Part shown: positions 52,811 to 62,699 of the stretch, piece by piece
How positions within the stretch are numbered: the stretch's first letter is position 1
Layout of the letters: each line of letters opens with the position of its first letter
Assembly: GCA_021813585.1 (NCBI GenBank)
Contig: JAKAJV010000117.1
Span: 1-64,000, forward strand
Length of the DNA stretch: 64,000 nucleotides
Reading direction: 5' to 3'
From: Bacteroidota bacterium
Lineage (GTDB): Bacteria; Bacteroidota; Ignavibacteria; Ignavibacteriales; Ignavibacteriaceae
Notes under the pieces: model-generated
The model's database searches: none
Seen by the model: the letters and a program-made list of their open reading frames with translations, nothing else
What the model was told of the DNA's origin: nothing
Made by a program: the position numbers and the translations under genes

Positions 52811-52883
52811 TTTGAACGGTTGTAAATTCTCCGTTCCGGTCTCGAATTATTAAACGCTAAATAAAGCTGAACAAAGGAAGTGC

Positions 52884-54203
52884 ATGGCGAATAAATACTT
52901 TCCCGAAGTAAAAGAACCAATCCCATATGAAGGTAAAGATTCAAAAAATCCTCTAGCCTTTAAATATTATAATAAGGACCAAGTTGTCGGCGGACAAACG
53001 ATGAGCAGCCGCCTTAGGTTTGCCGTGGCCTACTGGCACACATTCATGAACTTCGGGTCGGATGTTTTCGGTTTGCCTAGCTTTAACCGCTTGTGGCGGA
53101 AAAGCAGCGATCCAATTACCCGGGCCAAAGATACAATGGAGGCTGCCTTTGAATTTTTTCAAAAGTTAGGCGTTGAATATTATTGTTTCCACGACCGGGA
53201 CATTTCACCGGCGGGTGAAAGTTATACGGAGACAAAGGAAAATCTTGAAACGATGGTAGGCTTTGCAAAAGAACTGCAGTCCGATACCGGAATTAAGCTG
53301 CTTTGGGGCACTGCAAACTTATTCGGCGATCCGATTTATTCGCAGGGCGCTGCAACAAGCCCCAACGCCCACGTAATGGCTAATGCAGCGGCTCAAGTTA
53401 AAAATGCAATTGAGGCTACTTATGAGCTCGGCGGAGAAAACTACGTTTTTTGGGGCGGCCGCGAAGGATATGATACACTCCTGAATACAGATATAAGAAG
53501 AGAACAGGAACAGATGGCCCGCTTCCTAAATATGGCGGTGGACTATAAACAGAAAATAAATTTTAAGGGTCAATTCCTAATAGAGCCCAAGCCTTGCGAG
53601 CCAACCAAGCACCAGTACGATTCGGACGCAGCTACTACACTTTATTTTCTAAAGGAATTCGACCTAATCGATCATTTTAAACTGAATATTGAAGCCAACC
53701 ACGCAACACTTGCCGGAAGTTCGTTTGAACATGAGCTTGCAGTTGCTTCCGCTGCCGGGAAGCTTGGCAGTGTTGATGCCAACAGGGGCGATTACCTGCT
53801 CGGATGGGATACCGATCAATTCCCTACCGATGTGTACAGCACTACCTTAGCTATGCTGATAATTCTTAATCAAGGCGGATTGGGAAGCGGCGGACTGAAC
53901 TTTGACGCTAAAGTAAGACGAAGCTCTACCGATCCTGTCGACCTTTTCTATGCGCATATCGGCGGGATGGATGCGTTCGCGCGCGGATTATTAATTGCCG
54001 ACAAAATAATTGAAGATAAAATTTTAAGCGAACTGGTAAATGAAAGATACAGCAGCTTCAATTCCGGCATCGGCAAAAAAATTATGTCCAAACAGGTAGG
54101 CTTGGAGGACCTTGAAATGTGGATTAGAGGAGAAGATAAGCCTGTTCTTAAAAGCGGACGGCAGGAGTTACTAGAGAATATTTTAAACTCATATATTTTT
54201 TAA
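52884..54203 (+). CDS. xylA: Xylose isomerase
   Basis: 439 residues, the usual length of class II xylose isomerases. The catalytic His103 and Asp106 lie in FHDRDISP; metal ligands are visible in FLIEPKPCEPTKHQ (Glu near 234) and NIEANHATLAG (Glu near 270). SVDANRGDYLLGWDTDQFPT and GGLNFDAKVRR are signature stretches. It has no signal peptide and converts D-xylose to D-xylulose in the cytoplasm. A strong promoter with LacI-type operator precedes it, and the GH3 gene follows after 24 bp. No xylulokinase is encoded in this window, so the next step must lie elsewhere. Confidence 0.97.
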   Translation: MANKYFPEVKEPIPYEGKDSKNPLAFKYYNKDQVVGGQTMSSRLRFAVAYWHTFMNFGSDVFGLPSFNRLWRKSSDPITRAKDTMEAAFEFFQKLGVEYYCFHDRDISPAGESYTETKENLETMVGFAKELQSDTGIKLLWGTANLFGDPIYSQGAATSPNAHVMANAAAQVKNAIEATYELGGENYVFWGGREGYDTLLNTDIRREQEQMARFLNMAVDYKQKINFKGQFLIEPKPCEPTKHQYDSDAATTLYFLKEFDLIDHFKLNIEANHATLAGSSFEHELAVASAAGKLGSVDANRGDYLLGWDTDQFPTDVYSTTLAMLIILNQGGLGSGGLNFDAKVRRSSTDPVDLFYAHIGGMDAFARGLLIADKIIEDKILSELVNERYSSFNSGIGKKIMSKQVGLEDLEMWIRGEDKPVLKSGRQELLENILNSYIF

Positions 54204-54227
54204 GACTATTTTTTATGGTAATTCAAA

Positions 54228-56552
54228 ATGAATGAAAAAATGTTTCGGTATGAAGAATCATCAATTCAGGAAGATTTATCCGATTATAAAGATCCAAAAT
54301 TACCAATAGAAAAGAGAGTTGCCGGCCTAATAAACAGGATGACGGCTGAAGAGAAAGTTGCTCAAATGCTTTGTATATGGGGGCAAAAAAAGACGATGCT
54401 CTTTGACGAGGCTGGGAATATAAACCTTGAGCAGCTTGGCCTTTATCTTCCATACGGAATCGGCCAGATAGGGAGGCTAAGCGACACAAACGACGGGTTA
54501 AATGCGCTGGAAATGGCTCATCTGGCAAACTCGATCCAAAAATATTTTGTAGAAGAGACCCGGCTGGGCATACCGGTATTCTTTCATGAAGAATGCCTCC
54601 ACGGGCTGGTGGCCAAAGATGCAACCAGCTATCCGCAGCCTATAGGTTTGGCATCTACATTTAATCCGGAACTTATCGAGGAAATATTTTCGGCAATCGC
54701 CTCCGAGGCAAGATGCAGAGGCGTGCACCAGGCGCTTACTCCAGTGCTGGATGTTGCCCGCGACCCCCGGTGGGGACGCGTTGAAGAAACTTTCGGCGAA
54801 GACCCGTATTTAATTTCCCGTATGGGAATAGCGGCTGTAAAAGGCCTGCAGGGAAACGGCAGCTTTGAAGATAAAAATAAAATTCTGGCTACATTAAAAC
54901 ATTTTGCCGCTCACGGGCAGCCGGAGTCGGGCACTAACTGCGCGCCGGCAAACTTTTCTGAGCGCTTATTAAGAGATACTTATCTCTTCACTTTTAAAGA
55001 GGTGATAAAAAAAGGCAACGCCAAAAGCGTAATGGCTTCATACAATGAAATTGACGGAGTGCCCTCTCATGCCAATGAATGGCTGTTAAAAGATATATTA
55101 AGAGACGAATGGGGATTTAAAGGTTTTGTTGTTTCCGATTATTATGCCATAACCGAGCTTAACCGGAAAGAAGATACGATCAGTCATTCGCTTGCAAAGG
55201 ATAAAAGCGAAGCTGCTTTACTCTCAGCAAAAGCCGGTGTGAATATTGAGCTGCCGGATATGGATTGTTACCCGGAATTGCTGAACCTTGTTCAAAGCGG
55301 AAGGCTGGAGGAATCGGTGCTGGATGAGCTGGTTTCTTCTATGTTGTATTATAAATTTAAGCTGGGCTTGTTTGATGACCCTTATATATTGCCGGACTCG
55401 GAACAGAATGAATTGAGGATTCAAAAGAACAGGCAGATTGCGCTTAAGGCTGCACTAGAGACGATAACTTTATTGAAGAATGAAAAAAATATACTTCCGC
55501 TTAAGCTTAAGAAAGGAAGTACCCTTGCAGTAATAGGGCCGAATGCCGACCGGCGCTTGCTGGGCGGATACAGCGGCCAACCGAAATATTATACTTCCGT
55601 TCTTCAGGGTATAAAAGATAAAGTGGGCATGGATATAAATGTTCTTTACAGCGAGGGCTGTAAGATTACAGTTAACGGCGCGTGGGAAGAAGATTCGGTT
55701 GTTTTGCCCGATCCTAAGGATGACCGCATATCAATACGTAAAGCGGTTTCAACTGCTAAAAAAGCCGATGCGGTGATCCTTGTTCTGGGAGAAAATGAGC
55801 AGATATCTAGGGAGGCGTGGAGTAAAATTCATCTGGGCGACAGAGCCAGCCTGGAATTGTTCGGTATGCAGAACGAGCTTGCTAAAGCAATATTGAAAAC
55901 CGGCAAGCCTGTTGTTACTTTGCTGTTTAACGGTAGACCCAACTCCTTTAATTTTATTAACGAAAACGTACCGGCAATTTTAGAGTGCTGGTACCTAGGG
56001 CAGGAGACAGGCCGCGCGGTTGCCGAAGTATTATTCGGAAGCTACAATCCGGGCGGAAAGCTTCCAATTTCAATTCCAAGGTCTGTCGGGCATATTCCGT
56101 GTTATTATAATTATAAGCCGTCGGCACGGCGCGGTTATCTGTTTGACGATATCTCACCTCTCTATCCGTTCGGTTACGGATTAAGCTATACTAAATTCAG
56201 CTTCCAAAATTTAAGACTCGAGAAATCTTCTATAAGAATCGGCGAATCAGTTAATGTGTTGGTTGATGTTAAAAATACCGGAAGGAGAATCGGGACGGAA
56301 GTTGTTCAAATGTATATAAGAGATATGATAAGTTCCGTTACGAGACCTGTAAAGGAGTTGAAGGGATTTAAAAAAATTCAATTGAGGCCTGGCGAGACCG
56401 CCACGGTAAAATTGGTCGTTATGCCGGAACATCTTGCCTTTACAAATATAAGCAAAGAATTTACCATTGAGCCAGGCGAATTTGAAATTAAAGTCGGCAG
56501 CTCATCTAGCGATGAAGATTTAGCAAGCATAATGCTGTCGGTAATGGAATGA
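54228..56552 (+). CDS. GH3 beta-xylosidase/beta-glucosidase, cytoplasmic
   Basis: 774 residues without a signal peptide. The order is N-terminal TIM barrel (about 30-370), alpha/beta sandwich (about 405-630; TLLKNEKNILPLKL) and FnIII-like domain (about 670-770; VDVKNTGRRIGTEVVQMYIR). The nucleophile Asp304 is in FVVSDYYAI, and the substrate-binding KHFAAHGQPESG motif is present. Cytoplasmic location next to xylA suggests it cleaves imported xylobiose or xylo-oligosaccharides to xylose. GH3 enzymes with this layout can also be beta-glucosidases, so the xylosidase call rests mainly on context. Confidence 0.9.
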   Translation: MNEKMFRYEESSIQEDLSDYKDPKLPIEKRVAGLINRMTAEEKVAQMLCIWGQKKTMLFDEAGNINLEQLGLYLPYGIGQIGRLSDTNDGLNALEMAHLANSIQKYFVEETRLGIPVFFHEECLHGLVAKDATSYPQPIGLASTFNPELIEEIFSAIASEARCRGVHQALTPVLDVARDPRWGRVEETFGEDPYLISRMGIAAVKGLQGNGSFEDKNKILATLKHFAAHGQPESGTNCAPANFSERLLRDTYLFTFKEVIKKGNAKSVMASYNEIDGVPSHANEWLLKDILRDEWGFKGFVVSDYYAITELNRKEDTISHSLAKDKSEAALLSAKAGVNIELPDMDCYPELLNLVQSGRLEESVLDELVSSMLYYKFKLGLFDDPYILPDSEQNELRIQKNRQIALKAALETITLLKNEKNILPLKLKKGSTLAVIGPNADRRLLGGYSGQPKYYTSVLQGIKDKVGMDINVLYSEGCKITVNGAWEEDSVVLPDPKDDRISIRKAVSTAKKADAVILVLGENEQISREAWSKIHLGDRASLELFGMQNELAKAILKTGKPVVTLLFNGRPNSFNFINENVPAILECWYLGQETGRAVAEVLFGSYNPGGKLPISIPRSVGHIPCYYNYKPSARRGYLFDDISPLYPFGYGLSYTKFSFQNLRLEKSSIRIGESVNVLVDVKNTGRRIGTEVVQMYIRDMISSVTRPVKELKGFKKIQLRPGETATVKLVVMPEHLAFTNISKEFTIEPGEFEIKVGSSSSDEDLASIMLSVME

Positions 56553-56766
56553 ATTATTTTAAATTTTTATTCGTTCAATTAAAATATTAATATTACCCCG
56601 GGATTATTCCCGAAAGCTGATTAGGAATTGAGAGCGTAATAATACCGAGAAAGAGATTCTGACAGTTGCAAAGCGACGGTGAATAAGTGAAATATTTTTG
56701 TGCGTGTTTTATTGCAAAAATCTTGAAGTTACGGTCTAATAACTTTTAAAACACATGGAGTAATTT

Positions 56767-58185
56767 GTGCAAGACACAGCAGAAAAACTGTCCGTCAAAG
56801 AAAAAATCGGTTTCAGTTTGGGCGATTGCGCGTCGAACCTTTTTTTTCAAACCTTCATTCTTTTCCTGTTAATCTTTTATACCGATGTGTTCGGCCTTCC
56901 GGCGGCAGCCGTAGGAACAATGTTCCTTATAACACGTATTTGGGATGCTTTCTTCGATCCGGTAATTGGCATTATTTCCGATCGGACTCAAACACGTTGG
57001 GGCAAGTTTCGCCCGTTCCTTTTGTGGTTTGCTCTGCCTTTTGCAATAATCGGCATATTAACGTTTACAACTCCCGGCTTTGATAATACGGGTAAATTAA
57101 TCTATGCTTACATTACTTACTCGTTTATGATGATGATTTATTCTGCGATCAATGTTCCTTATTCCGCACTGATGGGAGTGCTTACTTCAAATTCCGAACA
57201 GCGTGTTATACTTTCTTCTTACCGGTTTGTAGCTGCTTTCTCAGGTGGCTTTATCGTTCAAGGTGCTACTTTATATCTAGTTAGTTTTTTAGGGCATGGA
57301 AACCTGCAAGTTGGATGGAAGCTAGCTATGGCAACAATAGCAGGACTTGCCTTTGTTCTTTTCATGGTAACATTTTTAACTACAAAGGAAAGAGTAAGCC
57401 CGCCCAAGGAACAAAAGACGCAGGTTAAATTAGATTTAAAAGACCTGATTACAAATAAACCCTGGCTGCTAATAGCCGGTGCAACTATCTTCCAGTTGAT
57501 CTATATTGTTATGCGCAGCTCTTCCATAGCCTATTATTTCAAATACTATATCGGCGATCAACAGTGGAACCTTTTCGGCCATGTCTTTAATATGACGTTC
57601 GACGACTTCACTTCCTCGTTTTTGATGTCCGGGACAATTGCCACCGTTATCGGCGCAATTCTTACAAAATGGTTTTCCGGAATTTTTGACAAGAAGATTA
57701 CATACCTAAGCTTTCTGATATCAAGCGCTGTTTTGTGCAGTATATTCTATTTTCTTACTCCTCAAAATATTACCGTAATTTATATTTTAAACTTAATGGT
57801 TTCTTTTTTCTTCGGTCCGGTTTCTACGCTTCAATGGGCTATGTATACCGATGCAGCAGATTATTCGGAATGGAAAAACAACCGCCGTGCAACCGGGCTG
57901 GTTATGGCGGCGTCGCTTTTTGCTTTAAAGCTAGGTCTGTCGCTGGGTGGTGCTTTCGTCGGGTGGATTCTAGCTTACCACGGATATATTGCCAACCAAG
58001 CTCAATCGCCCGACTCTATGCGCGGGATAATTTTACTGATGAGCTTTTATCCGGCCATATTCGGGGTTGCCGGCGGCCTGCTTATGCTGTTCTATCCTTT
58101 AACAAACAAAATGATGATAAAGATTGAAGAGGATTTAACCGCAAGACGCAAATCGAGCAAAGTCGATCTTGTTAGTGCATCATAA
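56767..58185 (+). CDS. GPH-family (MelB-like) sugar:cation symporter
   Basis: GTG start. 472 residues with about 12 transmembrane helices. KEKIGFSLGDCASNLFFQTF and DVFGLPAAAVGTMFLITRIW followed by DAFFDPVIGIISDRTQTRWG are the glycoside-pentoside-hexuronide (MelB/XynB-type) signature, with the conserved Asp pair in helix 2 and RWGKFRPF after it. It should import xylose or short xylo-oligosaccharides with Na+ or H+ from periplasm to cytoplasm. It is followed by GH8 after 14 bp, so the two share a transcript. The 214-bp spacer upstream shows no clear operator. Confidence 0.9.
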   Translation: MQDTAEKLSVKEKIGFSLGDCASNLFFQTFILFLLIFYTDVFGLPAAAVGTMFLITRIWDAFFDPVIGIISDRTQTRWGKFRPFLLWFALPFAIIGILTFTTPGFDNTGKLIYAYITYSFMMMIYSAINVPYSALMGVLTSNSEQRVILSSYRFVAAFSGGFIVQGATLYLVSFLGHGNLQVGWKLAMATIAGLAFVLFMVTFLTTKERVSPPKEQKTQVKLDLKDLITNKPWLLIAGATIFQLIYIVMRSSSIAYYFKYYIGDQQWNLFGHVFNMTFDDFTSSFLMSGTIATVIGAILTKWFSGIFDKKITYLSFLISSAVLCSIFYFLTPQNITVIYILNLMVSFFFGPVSTLQWAMYTDAADYSEWKNNRRATGLVMAASLFALKLGLSLGGAFVGWILAYHGYIANQAQSPDSMRGIILLMSFYPAIFGVAGGLLMLFYPLTNKMMIKIEEDLTARRKSSKVDLVSAS

Positions 58186-58199
58186 AAATTATTTTGTCT

Positions 58200-59453
58200 A
58201 TGGAAAGGAAAATTTTTTTTTTCATATTAATATTTCCAGCCATCGTTTGTGCAGGGAATAAAACTTCACCCGGTACTTCTGCTTCCGGGAAATACCCCAA
58301 CCTGTTTGTAGAGCTGCTGCATAAAAGCCGGCCGCAGGTCATGTCTAAAATCGACAGCGCATTCAGCCAATTATTTTACGGCGACGATAAAACTCAGAGG
58401 GTATTCTATCCCGCCGGTTCGGATATGGGTTACATAGAGGATATCAACAACCTGGATGTCCGCACCGAGGGTATGTCCTACGGTATGATGATAGCGGTTC
58501 AGTTGAACAAAAAGGAACTGTTCGACAGGCTTTGGAAATGGGCAAAGACCTACATGCAGTTCCAAAGCGGGCAGCATAAAGATTTTTTTGCATGGCACTG
58601 CAATACCGACGGGACAGTACTTGATTCAAGCTCCGCATCCGACGGCGAGCAGTGGTTCGTTATGTCTTTATTTTTCGCCGATGCAAGGTGGGGGAACGGC
58701 GGCGGTATTTTTAATTATAAAACCGAAGCTCTAAAAATCCTGGATGCAATGCTGTCCAAATCCGATTCTTCGGACAGCGGGGAAGTAGTTACCAATATGT
58801 TCAACAAAAATTACAGGCTGGTAGTTTTTGTTCCCAACGGAAAGGCCGACGGCTTTACCGATCCGTCGTACGTGCTGCCTCACTATTACGAGCTTTGGGC
58901 AAGATGGGCAGATAAGAATAATAACTTCTGGTGCGAGGCAGCTCGGGCAGGAAGAAAATTTTTAAAAGCTGCTGCCGATACCATTACAGGTTTAACTCCG
59001 GACTATTGCAGATTTGACGGTAAGCCTTTAAAGTGGCTGGCTGGGGGTCATAACAATTTTCAGTACGATGCATGGCGCGTTGCGATGAATGCAGCAGTTG
59101 ATTATCAATGGTTCGGAAAAGATAAGTGGGAAGTTACCGAATGCAGCAAGCTTCAGGATTTTTTTTACTCCCAGGGCTTAAGCAGCTACGGCAACATTTT
59201 TACTTTAGACGGTAAAAAATTATCAAGCAGCCACAGCGCAGGCCTTGTTGCAATGAACGCTGTTGCCTCCCTGGCTTCCGACTTTAAGAATAAAAAAGAT
59301 TTTGTCGAGGAATTATGGAATGCCCCTGTACCGGAAGGTAGATACAGGTATTACGACGGAATGCTTTATATGCTGGCTATGCTGCAGGTGAGCGGCAATT
59401 TTAGGATTTATGATCCTCCGGGAAACCATGTTACCAAATGTACGAACGATTAA
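58200..59453 (+). CDS. GH8 reducing-end xylose-releasing exo-oligoxylanase-like enzyme
   Basis: The ATG at 58200 gives a short signal peptide (MERKIFFFILIFPAIVCAG); the track's TTG two codons earlier is less likely. The (alpha/alpha)6 barrel shows the acid Glu90 in VRTEGMSYGMM, SASDGEQWFVMSL, DPSYVLPHYYELWARWA and FQYDAWRVAMNA, all typical of GH8, and the best match in style is the Rex (exo-oligoxylanase) group. No sorting domain, so it is probably periplasmic, trimming xylo-oligosaccharides from the reducing end. It lies between the GPH symporter and GH115, in one operon. Confidence 0.88.
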   Translation: MERKIFFFILIFPAIVCAGNKTSPGTSASGKYPNLFVELLHKSRPQVMSKIDSAFSQLFYGDDKTQRVFYPAGSDMGYIEDINNLDVRTEGMSYGMMIAVQLNKKELFDRLWKWAKTYMQFQSGQHKDFFAWHCNTDGTVLDSSSASDGEQWFVMSLFFADARWGNGGGIFNYKTEALKILDAMLSKSDSSDSGEVVTNMFNKNYRLVVFVPNGKADGFTDPSYVLPHYYELWARWADKNNNFWCEAARAGRKFLKAAADTITGLTPDYCRFDGKPLKWLAGGHNNFQYDAWRVAMNAAVDYQWFGKDKWEVTECSKLQDFFYSQGLSSYGNIFTLDGKKLSSSHSAGLVAMNAVASLASDFKNKKDFVEELWNAPVPEGRYRYYDGMLYMLAMLQVSGNFRIYDPPGNHVTKCTND

Positions 59454-59473
59454 AACAATGAGCGGGTATTAGG

Positions 59474-62461
59474 ATGAATTTAACCGGCGGCAGAAATTTT
59501 ATCAGAAAGAAATTAGTAAAGCAAAATTGTGTACAGCATAGACTTGCTGTTATGTTTTCGGCAGTTATTTTATCGTTATTAACCGGCTTGGTACCAATCT
59601 TCGCGCAAAATGTAGATTCATATATAGGCTTTAATAAAGAGAATGGCTGCTTCGCAATTTCAGCCGGCGGTAAATCAACTCCGTTATATATCGGCAAGGA
59701 AGACTATCCGGGAGTTATCCGCGCGCTGGGCGACCTTCAAAACGATATTGGTAATGTAACTAATACAAAGCCCGCGCTGTCAATCGGCGCTGTCCCCGAA
59801 TCGGATTATTTGATTATTGCAGGTACGCTTGGTAAAAGCCACGTTGTAGATAAACTGGTTAAGGAAAAAAAAATAGACGTCGATGGAGTTGCAGGCCAAT
59901 GGGAAGCGACGGCAATTCAAATTGTCGATAATCCTTTGCCGGGTGTAAAGCGCGCATTAGTCATAGCGGGCAGCGATAAGCGCGGAACGATATACGGGAT
60001 TTACGATATCTCGAAAAATATTGGCGTTTCACCCTGGTATTGGTGGGCAGACGTGCCTGCAAAAAAACATTCAGCTCTTTATGTAACGCCGGGTAATCAT
60101 AAGCTTGGTCCGCCGGCCGTTAAATACAGGGGCTTTTTCATAAATGATGAAGCGCCCTCGTTAACCGGATGGGCTTATAAAAAATACGGCGGGCTCAATC
60201 ATCATTTTTATGAAAGGGTATTTGAGCTATTGCTAAGGTTAAAGGCAAATTATTTATGGCCAGCAATGTGGGACAATAATTTTGACGACGACGATCCGCT
60301 GAACCAGAAGCTTGCCGATGAGTACGGGATAGTAATGGGTACTTCGCACCACGAGCCGATGATGCGCTCTTGGAAAGAATGGCCTAAGTACGGACACGGC
60401 GATTGGAATTACCAGACCAACGACAGCACGCTTAGAGAATACTGGCGGCAAGGCATTAAGAGGATGAATAATTATGAAAGCATAATAACCCTGGGTATGC
60501 GCGGCAACGGCGACGAGGCGATGAGCCAGACTGCAAATATCGGCTTGCTGGAAAGAATAATTTCCGATCAAAGAAAAATTATTGGCGAGGTTACAGGCAA
60601 GGATGTAACTACAATTCCGCAGGTTTGGGCGCTCTATAAAGAAGTTCAGGATTACTACGACAAAGGAATGCGCGTACCGGATGATGTTACCCTGCTGTTA
60701 TGCGACGACAATTGGGGGAACCTGCGCAAGCTTCCTAACCTGCCTGCCGGTAAGCATGGACCGGATGCCAGGCCCCGCAAAGGCGGCTACGGAATTTATT
60801 ACCACTTCGACTTTGTAGGCGGCCCGAGAAATTATAAGTGGCTTAACACTAACCAGATTGAAAGGACCTGGGAACAAATGCATCTTGCCTACAAGTACGG
60901 CGTTAAGCAGATATGGATAGTAAATGTTGGCGATATTAAACCGATGGAATTCCCGATCAGCTTCTTTATGGATTATGCGTGGAACCCGGATAAAATAACT
61001 GCGCAGGATTTGCCTAAATATTATCAACAATGGGCGGCGCAGCAGTTCGGCAAAAAGTACTCAAAGCAGATAGCCAATATTTTAAGCATGTATACAAAGT
61101 ATAATGCAAGACGGAAGCCGGAGCTTCTTTCACCGGATACATATAGTTTAACTCATTACCACGAAGCGGAAACCGTGGTAGGCAGCTACAATAAGATTGC
61201 CGCAGAGGCTGAAAAGATTAATTCTGATCTTCCTAAGGAATACAAGGCCGCTTTCTATCAGCTTGTTCTTTATCCGGTTCTAGCCTGTGCAAATTTAAAT
61301 GATCTGTACGTAACAGCCGGACTAAATAACTTGTATGCGTTGCAGGGACGCGCTGCAACGGATAGCCTAGCTCTAGAAGTTAAAAAGCTTTTTCAAAAAG
61401 ATGCCGGGCTTTCCCATTACTATAATAAAGTTATGGCAGGCGGCAAATGGGACCACATGATGGACCAGACGCATATCGGCTATACAAGCTGGCAGCAGCC
61501 CGATTCGAACATAATGCCTGCAGTAAAAGAAATTACTCTTCCCGATTCATCATTAATGGGAGTTGCAATTGAAGGCACGGCCGAATGGCTGCCGGAAGAC
61601 GGCACAGGATTAACGCTGCCGGAATTTGATCCGTTCAACCGCCAATCATATTACATTGATATTTTTAACCGGGGCAGAATTCCTTTTAATTGCTCTATTA
61701 AAGCCGGAGATAAATGGATAAAGATCAGTTCACAATCAGCCGAAATTAATTTGCAGAAAAGAATATGGATAAGCGTTGATTGGCGTGCTGCGCCTGAAGG
61801 TGAGCATACCGTACCGATTACCATTACCGGCCCGAATAAAAGCAAGTTATTAGTATATGCAAAGGTTTTTAATCCCTCATCGCCTAAAAGGGATAATGTG
61901 AACGGATTTATTGAAAGCAACGGTTACGTTTCTATTGAAGCCGATAACTACACTAAAGCAGTCGGCTCGGCTTTAATCCATTGGCAGATAATTCCTAACC
62001 TGGGCAGAACAAATTCTTCAGTTACTCCGTTCCCGGTAACATCGGCGGCTCAAACTCCAGGCGGCAGCAGTCCCCATCTTGAATACAAGATTTATTTCTT
62101 TGGCAAAGGCGATGTTAAGGTAAGCGCATATTTTTCTCCGACTCTTAAATTTCATAACACCGATCTTCATTATGCAATTTCGTTTGATGACGGGAAACCT
62201 GTAGTAGTGAATATGACTCCGGATTCGAACTATGCTGATTTAAACCAGGACAGTCTGTGGAACCAATGGGTTGCCGGTAATATAAACATTGAAACAACAA
62301 CACTGAGCGTTAAGAATACCGGCGAGCATATTCTGAAGTACTGGATGATAGATCCCGGCATCGATCTTCAAAAGATAGTTATCGACGCAGGAGGCCTTAA
62401 GCAAAGCTACTTAGGTCCGCCTGAAAGCTTTTATAGAAATATTAATAAAGGACATAATTAA
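59474..62461 (+). CDS. GH115 xylan alpha-1,2-(4-O-methyl)glucuronidase
   Basis: 995 residues. The signal peptide ends near Ala44 (VPIFAQ) after a long basic N-region. The family blocks are plain: GIYDISKNIGVSPWYWWADV, YRGFFINDEAPSLTGWAYKK, LLLRLKANYLWPAMWDNNFD, ITLGMRGNGDEAM and the C-terminal LKYWMIDPGIDLQKIVIDAG. GH115 enzymes remove (4-O-methyl)glucuronate from xylan, including internal residues. Between LRKLPNL and RPRKGGYGIYYHFDFVGGPR a few extra residues (PAGKHGPDA) are encoded by a near-palindromic stretch. No sorting domain, so periplasmic. It is 20 bp after GH8. The released acid links it to the glucuronide operon and possibly to the corrinoid gene downstream. Confidence 0.95.
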   Translation: MNLTGGRNFIRKKLVKQNCVQHRLAVMFSAVILSLLTGLVPIFAQNVDSYIGFNKENGCFAISAGGKSTPLYIGKEDYPGVIRALGDLQNDIGNVTNTKPALSIGAVPESDYLIIAGTLGKSHVVDKLVKEKKIDVDGVAGQWEATAIQIVDNPLPGVKRALVIAGSDKRGTIYGIYDISKNIGVSPWYWWADVPAKKHSALYVTPGNHKLGPPAVKYRGFFINDEAPSLTGWAYKKYGGLNHHFYERVFELLLRLKANYLWPAMWDNNFDDDDPLNQKLADEYGIVMGTSHHEPMMRSWKEWPKYGHGDWNYQTNDSTLREYWRQGIKRMNNYESIITLGMRGNGDEAMSQTANIGLLERIISDQRKIIGEVTGKDVTTIPQVWALYKEVQDYYDKGMRVPDDVTLLLCDDNWGNLRKLPNLPAGKHGPDARPRKGGYGIYYHFDFVGGPRNYKWLNTNQIERTWEQMHLAYKYGVKQIWIVNVGDIKPMEFPISFFMDYAWNPDKITAQDLPKYYQQWAAQQFGKKYSKQIANILSMYTKYNARRKPELLSPDTYSLTHYHEAETVVGSYNKIAAEAEKINSDLPKEYKAAFYQLVLYPVLACANLNDLYVTAGLNNLYALQGRAATDSLALEVKKLFQKDAGLSHYYNKVMAGGKWDHMMDQTHIGYTSWQQPDSNIMPAVKEITLPDSSLMGVAIEGTAEWLPEDGTGLTLPEFDPFNRQSYYIDIFNRGRIPFNCSIKAGDKWIKISSQSAEINLQKRIWISVDWRAAPEGEHTVPITITGPNKSKLLVYAKVFNPSSPKRDNVNGFIESNGYVSIEADNYTKAVGSALIHWQIIPNLGRTNSSVTPFPVTSAAQTPGGSSPHLEYKIYFFGKGDVKVSAYFSPTLKFHNTDLHYAISFDDGKPVVVNMTPDSNYADLNQDSLWNQWVAGNINIETTTLSVKNTGEHILKYWMIDPGIDLQKIVIDAGGLKQSYLGPPESFYRNINKGHN

Positions 62462-62522
62462 AAATTGGTAACGGAAAAAAATTTTGGTCAAGTATTTTTG
62501 TTATTCAAAATACGGTTTGCTG

Positions 62523-62592
62523 GAAACGGAGAGTAATAGATGAGTAGATTTTTTACTCCTTTTTTATCTCTTATTTTTTTACTCTCCGTTTC
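62523..62592. repeat. Long inverted repeat downstream of GH115
   Basis: GAAACGGAGAGTAA and TTACTCTCCGTTTC are exact reverse complements separated by 42 AT-rich bases with two T-runs. It lies 61 bases after the GH115 stop and could end the operon transcript or be an operator pair. The remainder of the 238-bp spacer holds nothing else recognised. Confidence 0.6.
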
Positions 62593-62699
62593 GCTTGACC
62601 TTGCATGCTGCAACATTGCTTGGTATGCCGTCGCAAAATATTTAATATTTTGATTGGATTAACCACAAAGGGAAGAACGAAGCGTATAGATTTTTTTTA

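Noticed and set aside
56553-56766. Small gene or operator in the spacer before the GPH symporter
   Set aside because: No open frame with coding character and no copy of the LacI-type palindrome was found.
62523-62592. Riboswitch or attachment site at the long inverted repeat
   Set aside because: Only a simple inverted repeat with AT-rich loop is visible; no conserved core, integrase or tRNA is nearby.
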